A DNA stretch of 64,000 bases, taken from assembly GCA_032622095.1 (NCBI GenBank), contig CP136068.1, positions 6,425,314 through 6,489,313 of the forward strand, written 5' to 3'. Shown piece by piece: positions 23,021 through 34,572 of the stretch. This stretch comes from Siphonodentalium dalli. Its lineage: Eukaryota > Mollusca > Scaphopoda > Gadilida > Siphonodentaliidae. Numbering within the stretch: the stretch's first letter is position 1; each line of letters starts with the position of its first letter. The notes below the pieces were generated by a model, which saw only the letters and a program-made list of their open reading frames with translations, searched no databases and was not told the origin of the DNA. The position numbers and the translations under genes are program-made.

Positions 23021-23738
23021 ATGCAAGCCTTTAAAAAAAGTAACTGAACAGTCAACTGAGCAGTCATCATAACGTGTACCCAGTAATCAAAATGGGATCA
23101 AATTTTTGCTACGATAATATCTGATATACATGCAAGACCAAAATATGTTGTATCTAATGTGATGATGATGCGTGGGGACATATTTGAATGAATAAATCAA
23201 CTTTCCAACAAAAAAAACAAAAAATCAGTGGGTTCACTGTGGGGGAAAGTGTTCAGATATGCTGGACGTTTGGTCATGTTCAAATGTTAGAATTATCGGT
23301 TAGTGACAAGCGGACATCGCCTGTGTGATTTGGCCCATATGGCATCAACTTGGGAGAGTAGTATACACATTATTGAATCCAGGATCTACTCAATAAAACG
23401 AGGGAACGGTGCTATACTATTTGATGTGGCATGGGGTTACATGAAAAATTAGCTGCTCGGTGAATGTCAGATACGTTTTACAGATGAACATTATACCATT
23501 CGTCCATTCACATAATCGTCTTTGTCAAGGTGAAATCGGGGCGTTACAAAATAGTCAATATTGTTACTGCATTTCTGCGTCGAGTGTAATCGAAAACCTT
23601 TGAATATTACAGAACATGTACAATACCAGATGGTTATCCTGTTCATGGTAAGAATGTTCTTTGTTATGTAAGCGCGGCTTCGTTGCACCATGTGGAGCGC
23701 GAATACACGACAAGACATGCATTTGCCTACACTCTTTA
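23021..23738. other. non-coding stretch, nothing recognised
   Basis: No gene or repeat could be supported. Minus-strand frames at 23491-23845 have no recognisable domain and run into the GGTAC palindrome block. Confidence 0.45.
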
Positions 23739-24165
23739 AAAAATAGGTACTTCAGAGTACCTACGTAGGTACTAAGCTTTGTCCCAGGGGGAGTACCAAC
23801 TGTCTGGTACTCTGGGGTACCAAAAGTGGTACTCTGGAGTACCAAAAGTTTAGGTACTCTGGAGTACCAAAAGTTTAGGTACTCTAGAGTACCAAAATGA
23901 TTGGTACTCTGAATTACCTTATAAATATTTAGATTCTATCCGGGCATTGTGCATATAATACCCACTCTGCCTTTATGTCACATAATTCATGACGCACACG
24001 ACATGAAGTACCAAGAAATACATGCTTTCTTGACACACCCATTATATTATATGAAGTACCGAATATAAAGACAGGTACTCTGAAGTATTTAGGTACTATG
24101 CATAGTACCTAGCAATTTGGTACTCTAGAGTACCAAACATATAGGTACCAAGTGGAGAACCTGCC
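23739..24165. repeat. GGTACTCTAGAGTACC palindrome cluster
   Basis: The 16-bp palindrome GGTACTCTAGAGTACC or near copies (GGTACTCTGGAGTACC, GGTACTCTGGGGTACC) occurs repeatedly at both ends of the block, mostly separated by AAAAGTTTA-like spacers. A middle part (about 23925-24055) is unlike it. The two palindrome-rich ends may be the inverted ends of one foldback transposon. Confidence 0.8.
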
Positions 24166-24479
24166 CAGATACCAAGCACTCGAAATTACGAAACATGGCC
24201 GACGGCAAATTTAACAATGTGGCAATTTAGATTACAAATGAAGCTATGGCGTTTAAACATTGAAGTAAACATTAAACATTGAAGTACAAAACCACTCCAT
24301 TACATAGTGATAATGAAATAATCCGAATTATACATGCATTACTTTTATTAGTATAGAACCTTGATCGTGATTTTGTACTTAAATCAAAGTTTAAGATCTC
24401 GATTTCAGGATTCCCTGCATGTGTAGTAAAATTGGTCTGAATGTCCAAAAATAATTTCTTAATTTGTGTGCAATAATAT
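24166..24479. other. non-coding stretch, nothing recognised
   Basis: AT-rich DNA with a short duplicated ACATTGAAGTA phrase near 24258-24288. No gene seen. Confidence 0.45.
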
Positions 24480-25800
24480 TAAGTAAACATAAATCAAACA
24501 TCTTGGAACTGGTCTGGATGAAACACCGATCGATCTAGAATAGCCCGATAAATAAAAAAACTACCTTGCGATAAATCGCAAACCTTTGCGATTCGCAAAC
24601 AACTTTGCAACAAGTACCGGTATATATCAGATTTAGTGTAAAGGTTTTCGATTGATTACAAAATGTTTGCGATTAATCGCAATGGTTTGTGATTTATCGC
24701 AGATATATTTTCATGCATTGGCATTAATGGACTTGAATCGTATAAATATAAATATAATCCGACAACTTCAACAGGTCTGGGTAAACCACCAATCGATCTA
24801 TAATAGCATGGTTGGGCTAACATAGACCGATCGTTCTTTGGCAGCAAGCATGCATGTGGTATAAGGCGAGCAAACCTTCGCGATAAATCACAAAACAACA
24901 TTGCGAAAAATTACAAACACTTTGCGATAACGCGCAAACCTTTACGATAAATCTCAGACATCTTTACGAGGACTCTCAGACTGCGTATTGGGTGATTAAA
25001 TTTTGCGAATTATCGCAAACATGTTTGAGATTTGTGGCAAACTTTTTTGGTGCTAAAAATATCTTAATTTGTGTGTAAACATTATAAATCAGCCATCTTA
25101 AACAGGTCTCAGTGAACAACCTATCAATTTATAATTGAACGGTCGGGCTAAAATAGACCGATCAGTCATTCACAGCCAGATTCAGGAATGTTCAGAGAAG
25201 CAAAACTTTGCGAAAAATCACAAACACCTTCGTGATAACACGCAAACCATTACGATAAATCTCAAACATCTTTACGATAAATCTCAGACTACGTACTCTG
25301 TGAATAATTTTTTTTATCTATCGCAAAGATGTTTGAGATTTGTCGCAAAGATTTTTTGGCACTAATGGGCTTCTGTGAATATTATAAATCAGAAATCTTA
25401 AACAGGTCTGAGTGAATCTATCAATCTATACCCGGTCGGACTAAAATAGACCGATCAGTCATTCACAGCCAAATGCATGAGTGATGAGGGAGCAAATCTT
25501 TGCGATAAATCACAAACACTTTTGTGATAACACACAAACCTTTACGATAAATCTCAAAGATCTTTACGATAACTCTCAGACTACGTACTGGGCGATTATA
25601 TTCTGCGATTTATCGCAAAGATGTTTGAGATTTGTCGCAAAGGCTTTTTGCCGATAATGGGCTTCTGTGAACATTATAAATCAGACATCTTAACAGGTCT
25701 GAGTGAACAACCTATCAATCTATAATTGCCCGGACATGCTAAAATAGACCGATCGGTTATTCACAGCCAATGGAACAAATCTTTGCGAAAACTCCCAAAC
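24480..25800. repeat. about 295-bp tandem repeat, five diverged units
   Basis: The phrase ATTATAAATCAG recurs at about 25082, 25381 and 25674, with weaker starts near 24489 and 24750. Each unit has CAGGTCTGAGTGAAC, TAGACCGATC, and several TTTGCGATAAATCGCAAA-type inverted phrases in which TTTGCGAT faces ATCGCAAA. Copy similarity rises to the right. Open frames here are short and follow the repeat. Confidence 0.8.
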
Positions 25801-25809
25801 CTTTGTATT

Positions 25810-26003
25810 AGTGTGCGATAAGCAAAATACTCAAAATTGGGGAGACCATTACGGTAACTTTGGTTAATTAACTGTTGTTTGAAAAATACCGCTATAGCGC
25901 TCACTAGTCCTCGCTACAAGGAGATGTTGAATGGGTTACCAGAATTATTATCACTCTCCAAAAAAAATTGCCACGGTGTTCAGTGTTTTGTTTATCGTAC
26001 ACT
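25810..26003. mobile_element. MITE family M, copy 4 (stand-alone)
   Basis: Ends AGTGTGCGATAAGCAAAATA and TGTTTTGTTTATCGTACACT are inverted. Unlike the other three copies this one is not inside family V, which defines the boundaries of M as an independent element. The interior is only loosely similar to copies 1-3. Confidence 0.75.
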
Positions 26004-27604
26004 TCCAATGGGCTGTATCAGTAAATGAACAAATACTAAGATACATGTAACACAAAGAGAGTTTAATGTATTTAATATATGATAAAGTTTGGTAAAGCCA
26101 TAGCTAATAAATTATTCTCCATTCGCATCTATGCGTCAATAAGTCAACACTTGGCATTGCCTGATCACCAGAGCCATATAATGTAGAATTTCGCTAATAT
26201 GGCTTCCAGTTACAGTGTATGGATGAGGTTATTTCCTAGCAAAGCGGAAATGGCCGAATCGCTCAGAATGATAACCACACATGTAGCCAGACATGTTTTG
26301 ATAAGAACATGAAGCATCTGGACATTGGAATGGTCTACATGTTCATGTATGTATACAGCTAAGCTCTAATTGACCCCTCCCCCTTAACGACATTGGCCAC
26401 CGATATTACGAGTAGTTGCGAATGATGGTCAGTGACCAACTTTGAATGTTAATTAAATCATAAACAAATTATTAATTGAAATATTGTTTTGTGTATAGTT
26501 TATATGGTGCATGGCGCTGATGAAAAGGTGGACTGGGTGTTTACAAGGTGTCCATGTGATAAATTAGTGCGAAGTACAGTGGTCGCAAAATATTATTTAT
26601 AAGACTGTAAGATTATCTGCGGTTGCCACATATCAACCACTTGACCATGGTTGAACGGCGGTATGGTATAACCGATGTCATTAATGCCCTACAACCTTGT
26701 TAAAGTGGGGGGGGGGGGTGATCAATTAGAGCATAGCGGTAGTACGTTACTAAAAGCTTGCGATTGCGATTGATTCAGTTATAACGTTGAGCCCAGAATT
26801 GGATCCATATCTCCGAGATTATCCACCATTCCATAAATATATCAGAACAGTATCACAGCATCACAGGCGTTCGATCAAAAGAATAGCAGACTCCGTAACT
26901 GGGCGACATATGTCATGGCGACATGGTTCTCAAATCACGTTTCGATGAAAATTGAAGAATATTACCTGTCGTCCTTTGCACAGGTACTTGTACGTTATAC
27001 CCATCAAACTTGTTGAACTGTGACGTCATGACTCTGACTAATTTCTACAGAATCGGATGTCTCGTAATCATAGTCACCAGTGGTTGACGCTTGTGAGTTA
27101 ATTCAGGTTTATAATGTTGTGAAACTTAAGTATCTGTCTTTTGTAATTCACAATACTTTTGTGTTGTGCATGTAACACCACTGCACTCAATGACTTTTCA
27201 ATTCGGTCTGGTTCGGTTCACCGAATATTTGCTCTTTCAATAATGTAAACGCCCGTTATTTTTTCGGAGGTTATATATCATCTTGTCCCGTCCATGTACA
27301 ACCATAATCCACAGAGTGCTGACAATATTCCAGGTTATTGAGAAGCCAGTTAGGTCCAATTTCACACACACAAAATATGTTGATGAATTTCAGAGAAGTT
27401 ACTTCCCTAATCTTAAATCCACCCAGCGAGCGAACAACGTACCTAGAAACTGGCATAATACTAAGGCGTGTAAGCCGACTCCGATGTCAACATAAAATGT
27501 CTAAGTCTGAGGTTTGTTTGTCTCTTCGTCCATGTTTATAAACTGTGAAAAATCTCAATCGTGTCAACTTGAAGTGATGAATGCCGCCATTTTATCGAGA
27601 TCGG
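26004..27604. other. non-coding stretch with possible inverted-repeat element
   Basis: No gene recognised. From 26363 to 26732 the ends GCTCTAATTGACCCC and its rough inverse GGGGTGATCAATTAGAGC could be the ends of a 370-bp element; only about 11 bp match well, so this is tentative. A G-run (about 26706-26718) lies next to the right end. Confidence 0.4.
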
Positions 27605-27730
27605 CTAGTACCAAAATAATTATATCACGTGATGCCATCACGTGGGTAACACTTGGGTACCGAGATCGCGCTAGTGCCAAATTAATTATCACGTGATGCC
27701 ATCACGTGGCTAACATTTGGGTTCCGAGAG
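27605..27730. repeat. about 63-bp duplication with four CACGTG sites
   Basis: Two adjacent units share CTAGTACCAAAATAATTA (CTAGTGCCAAATTAATTA in the second), ATCACGTGATGCCATCACG and TTGGGTACCGAGA. CACGTG, the core E-box, occurs at 27626, 27639, 27690 and 27703. Surrounding DNA to about 27850 keeps GGTACT/AGTACC phrases, so this may be part of a larger palindromic transposon. Confidence 0.8.
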
Positions 27731-27870
27731 TGGATAATACCAACATGTGTGGTACTATATCAATATTTAGAACCAAATGCTTCTCGGTACCCGTTGGTCT
27801 GGTACTAACAGACATATTGGCACTACCTTAGTACCTATATGGCTTGTTATTTCTAAGTGTGTATGTTAAG

Positions 27871-28278
27871 ATACGGGCGGCGTTGGCGGTGGGTATGCTG
27901 TTAAAATATTCACCTCCGTCAAAACCGCCATAAGCAGAAAGGATAGTAAAATATAGACATACCCTGTTCTTATACCAATCAGAAATATGGCATAAACAAT
28001 ATGTTATTGTCAAATTTTTTCCTTTATTATGTAAACAAAAGCAAAAAACGTTACGTTACCTGACTTTTGTTTAGATCCCGATATGGTAAACATAAAGAGT
28101 GTTATCTGTTACTGTTTTCCTGATTTGGAAACAAAAAGAGCGTATATATCATGTTTGTGTGATTAACCAATATAATTTCGCTGTGTTATGTAAACAGAAG
28201 CACAACTTCTGTAACATGAAGAGGCTCTTGTTTACGTACACCATCGAACGTCTTGATGACAATATTCGCTGATTATAG
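27871..28278. repeat. dispersed repeat V-prime, copy 2
   Basis: Aligns with 14973-15378 along its whole length with scattered differences and small gaps. No coding capacity seen. Confidence 0.75.
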
Positions 28279-29301
28279 GCACTTTCGACGATCATTTGTG
28301 TATGGAGTACAACTGCATCATATTCAACAGTCGAATATTGGTGCTAGGAATGGCATATATGTAAAAGCAAACATTTATGCGTTATGGTACATCCACGTGT
28401 GAGATCCCAGATGCTGACTAACTGTATGTGCCGAATTGAGTCGACTTTACACTTCTCAAAACATGCTGCTTCTATTTGATTTCCATTGCCTAATATTCGG
28501 GCGCAGTTGGTAAAGATAGACGCTGTCAGCGCGCCTACAAATGGTTATTGAAAGGAACAAATTTGTTATTTATATATACCTGGGATTGGTTGTCCTTTGT
28601 GTAGGTTTGAGTGTGTTAGTAGGATATAAATAAGCTCGTACTATACACCATGCATCCCGTTATGTGAATTTGTTGTTGTTGATGATACATTGGTGTACCT
28701 ATTCTATCTATATTGTTTTTTGCAGCATATTGTTTTCTCAATAAACCCCGGGTAAAGAGAGTCAATCGTTTATAAACGTTCAGGTGTAAATATATATTTT
28801 GTACACAAGTATACACATATCGAGCACACTATATTGCTTGTAACCGAGTCGAACATAATATATGCAGGTGAAATGTCGAATAGAGTCGTTTAGTCCCAGT
28901 ATAGTATATGCAGGTGATATGTTAAAAGAGATGTTGCATGAAACACTGTCAAGAAGCAATGCCTCTTATAATAGAGCATCCCTACAACATGCGCCACGTT
29001 GATTCCTTGCAACTTTCCTTGCCAAAACTACTGCGCGCAGTGTATGATTGTTTAGTTTGTATACATCTTGAGTTTGTGTAGAAAATATGAGTATACAATA
29101 TTGAACTGCAAATTGTGAAGTCGTCTATCATCATCATCTGTTAAAAAATAACACTACATCATTGTCAATTGTCTTGTTCGATTGAAGTTTCTGACCGTCT
29201 TCCCAATTTTGTTTGGGAATTTTGGGGAATTGATGATTATATGTTAGAAAAATAGATTTTTACCCGAGTTTACGCTTTTTCTCAAGGTTTCAATATTATA
29301 T
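28279..29301. other. non-coding stretch, nothing recognised
   Basis: The phrase TATATGCAGGTGAAATGT at about 28859 is echoed by TATATGCAGGTGATATGT at 28906. Otherwise no repeat or gene was recognised. Confidence 0.45.
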
Positions 29302-29642
29302 ACCTTTCGCAAAAATCACTATTGCGATTACATAGATGATATATTGTCCTTGTAGGGTGGAGACCATCACAATTTATACACGGTCGTTAATTGGTGAGAC
29401 GACATATGCTCCACTCTATTCAGTTATACACAAATTTGACGGAAAAGGTAATGTGCGTCTCTTTCGGAGATCATGTTCTTACCCGTGTGCTATACACGGA
29501 TCCCAAATGTGGCACATATTTAAACTTAGTGTGGTATATTCGTCTCACGTAAGAACCCCAATGCTTAACGATCGAATTTATGGCCGTATACTGGCAGGAT
29601 ATTGCCCATCTCAGTTATTGTATTCGTGATTTCGCGAAAGGT
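29302..29642. mobile_element. putative 341-bp MITE
   Basis: Left end ACCTTTCGCAAAAATCAC and right end GTGATTTCGCGAAAGGT are inverted with one gap and one mismatch. Inner phrases GTGAGACGA (left) and TCGTCTCAC (right) are also inverted, extending the pairing. The 97-codon frame inside has no recognised domain. Confidence 0.6.
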
Positions 29643-29731
29643 CTCTATTGCTATGCGTAACAATGTTAGCTCATATTGTGATATTGCCTGTATTAGTGTT
29701 GGTATTGAATAAATAGAGGAACTCACATGAG

Positions 29732-29838
29732 TTTCTATTTTATACGGAATTTAGCAACCGAGTTCACTAAATTCGATTTGAGCCGAGGTTTACCGAAGCG
29801 CAAATAGAATTTAGTGGACGAGGTTGATAAATAAATAG
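29732..29838. repeat. about 107-bp foldback element
   Basis: The left arm runs through TTAGCAACCGAGTTCACTAA and ATTCGATTTG; the right arm through CAAATAGAATTTAGTGGACG and AGGTTGATAAA. They pair with a few mismatches around a short loop near GAGGTTTACC. It looks like a small palindromic MITE remnant. Confidence 0.7.
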
Positions 29839-30619
29839 CGTGGCGTCATCGCACGCGCTAATATTGCACGTGTGTCTTACCAATAATTATGAAGCTGGTT
29901 TTGTGGGTTAATTATGTGATAAACCATAATATTGATGTCGTGTATGTAGCTCAACTAGCATTACCATATACGATCTGAATAAAACATATAACATGACTCA
30001 TTCAGTCAATAAAATAACGATACAAATAGCCCACAGGGAACTACGTTTTGCTAATTGGTGCACTTCATTAATTCGGTACAAGTATGTGGCCCACATTATG
30101 TTTTTGTCGGATGGTACTCTGCTTTGATAACACAATAACGTGACCTAAACTGCATTTTTCTTGTTGTCGTCCCATTGTCACAATGTGTTCTAAATATTGT
30201 TCGAGCATGGGTCTGAAGGACATACCCAAACATTCGCGGATGAATGATGGACGTCAGCGAGTATTCACAGATAAATCGATTTAAAACTGGAGTGGCGTCG
30301 CCAAGACACAGGCACATCAATGTGTCATTATAAACTGCAAAACAACGACAGACATATGAAAGAAGAAGATGAGATGAGAGCAAGAAACAAAGGAATAGGA
30401 ATATCATTTGGGATCCGATGCGACTGGACACGAACACAGACAGATCAATGCATCCAATGAGATAGCACAAATTCAATCACATGCCATAAACAGAGGTGCC
30501 AACCATGGTGACCGTATGTTGTCTTTTTTTCTAATGAAGAACAAGTTACTTCATATATTACGCACTAACATATTCTTCGTCCACATTAGCTTTTTGGTTA
30601 GTTGGAGATTACAGGCAGA
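29839..30619. other. sequence upstream of the signal-peptide exon
   Basis: No exon recognised. It should contain the promoter and 5' untranslated region of the gene starting at 30620, but no promoter element can be named with confidence. A minus-strand 126-codon frame (30096-30476) has no known domain. Confidence 0.4.
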
Positions 30620-30916
30620 ATGAACACACATTCAGTCGCCATTCTGTGTCTGGCTTCCATAGCCAGGGATGTTGTTGCCAATGGGTCTCACTTTAAACAA
30701 ACAAAAAACCGAGCATTTTACACAGTGGATGATGGATTTCTGGATTCTACACGAGCTAGAAGCTCGTTAGAGTGTGGCACAGAATGTTCGCACAGAATCC
30801 AGTGTGTGTCGTCTCTTTATATGAAGGACACAGGCCGGTGTCACTTGTCGTCGACATGGCTAGAGGATCCGAATTCTGAACTGGCAGAGAATGTGACCTG
30901 TATCTTCATGCAGAAA
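30620..30916 (+). CDS. first coding exon: signal peptide plus PAN/apple-like segment
   Basis: Starts at the ATG at 30620 and gives 99 codons ending at the donor GTAAGT (30917), phase 0. Reading on into the intron meets a stop three codons later. Residues 1-20 have a hydrophobic core (VAILCLASIA) and a likely cleavage site near VVA-NG, so the product is secreted or membrane-bound. Residues from about 30 contain AFYTVDDGFLDSTRARSSLE then CGTECSHRIQCVSSLY and a later GRCHLSS: the spaced cysteines and final C-x-L look like a PAN/apple-type module, used in protein or sugar binding. ENVTC holds an N-glycosylation site. The frame could be entered six codons earlier at TTG, but the ATG directly before the hydrophobic run is the natural start. 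Later exons were not found. Domain assignment is moderate; existence of the exon is fairly sure. Confidence 0.7.
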
Positions 30917-31420
30917 GTAAGTTTATGAGTTAGTACATACATGTTCCTGCTGAATAAGTGGATGGGATGTCCACATATACGTGTAGCACGTTATGTGTTT
31001 CCCCCATTACAATATCATTATACTAAAAAATATAATGGAAATGTCAATGACATTGTTTATCAGCGTGTATAATATGTTTCGATTTGAGTTAATGAGAGGC
31101 AGGATAATAACGAAAGTTAAACGGGTACAACATCGAATGGATTGAATTGGCGTTGCGAAAACAATTTGGGAGGCAATTATTGAAGTATTTCCCATGCTGT
31201 GCTATTTTATTCTAGTTTTAATTTGTTGCTCAAACAATTTGTGTTTTTGCGGCTCCGTATATATAGATATATCCATGCGCATTATATCGGAGTTATATTA
31301 TTTTTTCATCTGATGACATCATACAATCAATATTAGCATATCGCAAAATTAACTATACAGTATACTAGCAATGTTACGGGCGTAGCTCGATTAAAATAAG
31401 TAAACACAATTCATAAGACA
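30917..31420. other. intron start, then a decayed Helitron-like end
   Basis: After the donor the DNA is AT-rich and carries no exon. At 31365-31392 CTAGCAATGTTACGGGCGTA reads on the minus strand as a decayed copy of the 3' end of element T, facing left, immediately before the plus-strand element T begins. Confidence 0.5.
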
Positions 31421-31440
31421 TCTATATCTATATTTGCGAA

Positions 31441-31471
<31 letters not shown>

Positions 31472-34400
31472 GTTCTATAGAAATTCACAGGGGCCCATCT
31501 AGATGATGCCAAAGGGGTCTACTAGGAGTAGCTTTTTACGAGAAAGATAATGGTCGGGGTTAGAATTTTCTAAAGTGACGCCGTTGTTGTCAGGGGCAGC
31601 AACGGGGAAGGGGCAGAACAAAAATTTGACGCCGATTGCCACCAAACTTATATATAATCACCCCCATGATATGAGGAATATAATGGTGTGGTTTAAATGT
31701 GACAAAAGTCGCGCCGTTCACGTCAGGGGTGCCCGGAAGGGGGAGGGGCAGATATTTTTTCTGTCGCCGATTGCCACGAAACTTACATATAATCATCCCA
31801 ATGATATGAAGAATCCAACGGTGTGGTTTAAATATGTCAAAAGTGGCGTCGTTCGAGTCAGGGATGCAAGGATGGGGAGAGGGGCACCAAAATTGATAAC
31901 ACTAATTTTAGCGCCGATCTCCACCAAATTGATATATATTCTTCTTCGTGATACAATGAATCTAATTGTGCGATTTAACAACGCCAAATCGTTGTCTTTT
32001 TGATGACAGATTGGGAGGGGTGGGCACTAAATTTGATAATAATTGGTTTAGTCGCCGATTGCCACCACACTTATACAAAATCATCCCCATGGTATGAGGA
32101 GTCTAATGGTGTGGCTTATATCTGTCAAATGTGGCCTCATTCGAGTCAGGGTTGCATTGAAAGGGACAGGGGCACCAAAATGGATGCACAATATTTTTTG
32201 CGCCAATTTTCACCAAATTGACAACCGTTCTTATCCATGATACGAGGAATCTAATCGTGTGATTTAAAGACGCCATAGTGGTGCTGTTTGTTGAGAGATG
32301 GGGAGGGGAGGGATTGGCACTAAATTTGATAAACAAAATTGTTTAGTCGCCGATTATCACCAAACTTATAAACAATCATCTCCATGATATCAGGAGTGTA
32401 ATCGTGTGGTTTAAGGATGTCACAAGTGGGGCCATTCGAGTCAGTGGTGTATAGAGATGAGAGGGACACAACAAATTATATCTATATGTTTAGTGCCGAT
32501 TTCCACCAGATTGATACATATTCTTCTCTGTGATACGGGGAATCTTATCGTGTCGTTTAGATACACCATATTTGTGCCCTATGGGTGAGAGATATGGGGA
32601 CCTTGAATTTGATACGAATTTGTATACTCGCCAATTTTCACCAATTTCATAGATATGCATCTCTAATCTCCAATTAGTCTTAGTGTGTCCGAAATAGGGA
32701 CTGGAGGATCACCAAACCTAATACAAAATATTTTTAGTACCAATTACCATCAAATTCAGACACGTTCTTCTCAAATGATACAAGAAATCAAACCGTGCTG
32801 TCTGTCTGACGGTCTTTCTGTCTGTCTGTGTGGGTTCTATATATAACTCCACGTGGTACAATCGAGATGGCACCAAGGCGTTATAAGAGGGGTAACTTTT
32901 TACAAGGAAGATAATGGTGCGGGTTAAACTTTTCTAAAATGACGATGTTGGTGTCGGGGGAAGAAAAGGGGGAGGTCGGCCAAATTAAAAAAATATGGTG
33001 AAATAGTTTTGTCCCAGATTTCCACCAAACGAATTCATAATCACCTTCGTAATATGGCGTTGTTCGAGTCAGCGTTGCATCAACAATTGATTTAATAAAC
33101 TATTTTTAGCCCAGATTTCCACAAAATTGATATATTATTCTTCTCTATGATACGAGGAATATCATCGTGTGATTTAAAGACGTCAAATTGCTGTCGTTTG
33201 GGTGAGAGATATGGGGTCATAACTATTCTCAGAATTTGATTAGTTGCTGATTACCACCAAACATATATATAATCATCGCCAGTATATCATGCATCCATGA
33301 GTCTAATGGGCATGGTTTAAATATGCCAAAAGAGGCAAAAGTTGATACAAATATATTTGGCACCAATTTCCACGAAATTCATAAACGTTTTTCTCTAATG
33401 ATATACCATGAATTAAATGACATTTGGTGTCGTTTGCGTCACGGATGGCAAGCGGATATGCACTATCATTGATAAGATTGCTATTCGCCGATATCCACAT
33501 ATAAGTTATATACAGTCACCCAGGCCATCTCCATATCATTTTAAGTAGTTTTGGGCGTTCATATTTCACAATCCCGACATATGGTGACCCACTTAAGTCA
33601 CTTGAACAATTATATCTTCTTAACTGTCATATTTATATTGGGATGCCAATCAGGGCATTCACACAATGAGCTAGCAAAAAGAGATACATAGAAGAAGAAC
33701 TAAACCTATATTTATCATTATATTGAAGAGATACATATATTCGTGCAAACTGAGAGACCTCCAACCGTCAGAGGATTGCATATATATTATAACAAAATTG
33801 AGTCTGTTCCATTCAATACAGTTTCCACAAACAAAGTTACAATTTGTTAAGAGATATAATATGGCAGGCCTGTTCAAAAATAGTGGTCACAGTGTGCAGT
33901 CAAATATAGTTTCTTCTGATATACAAGAAAATGCAGTTAGTAGTATAAGACTTTTCAGGATTCTCCCAATACTGACATCTGACAAGGGTTTTATAACAGA
34001 CTCATCGACCGACATAAACAACTCAAAATCTCGCTCTGTGCCTGACACATGTAGCTGATATGTTGCGCAGCAACATTTCGTTTAAACTGAGAATATTTAG
34101 CCAATATATAGCACCATGAACAGAGGAGCACCTGGAAATTTCTTTGAAACATCTGTATCTTCATGGAGATATGATAGCCAGGTGTCCTCGAGATCTTAGT
34201 CCAACCCACTAAATTGATTGATACATCTCAATACGTAAAACCCAATTATCATCTTTTATCGAACTAATTTGTTTATGATGTTCATGTATGATATTATAAC
34301 GTCTAATGTATACGCAGTTGTAAATAAATAAATACTTCATTATTTGTGGAACGAATTAATCGCGATAAACAGAATGACAATTGACAAGGTGAGCCACTAC

Positions 34401-34572
34401 TTATATTCCATGACTGTAATAATCATGTTTTATGATGCGATTTGAATATAAAATTTATGAAAAAACGTAAAACACTTTAAGCAAGAGCATTCTCTATCCC
34501 CCGACAAATATCCACAGCATACAGATGGTTTCACATCGCATTAACCTGGGCAACGCCGGGTAACCCTGCTAG
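31421..34572 (+). mobile_element. Helitron-like element family T, about 3.15 kb
   Basis: The 5' end is TCTATATCTATATTTGCGAA followed by a TCTG tract (31440-31472). The 3' end is the hairpin CCTGGGCAACGCCGGG (34545-34560), spacer TAACCCTG and CTAG (34569-34572), followed by T. These fit Helitron ends: 5' TC, 3' hairpin 8-12 bases before CTRR. The left two-thirds consist of diverged modules of roughly 150-160 bp with phrases GCCGATTGCCACCAAACTTA and GTGTGGTTTAAAT. No helicase or replication-initiator frame was seen, so it is non-autonomous. A second TCTG tract near 32805-32830 suggests nested or duplicated 5' parts. Confidence 0.7.
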
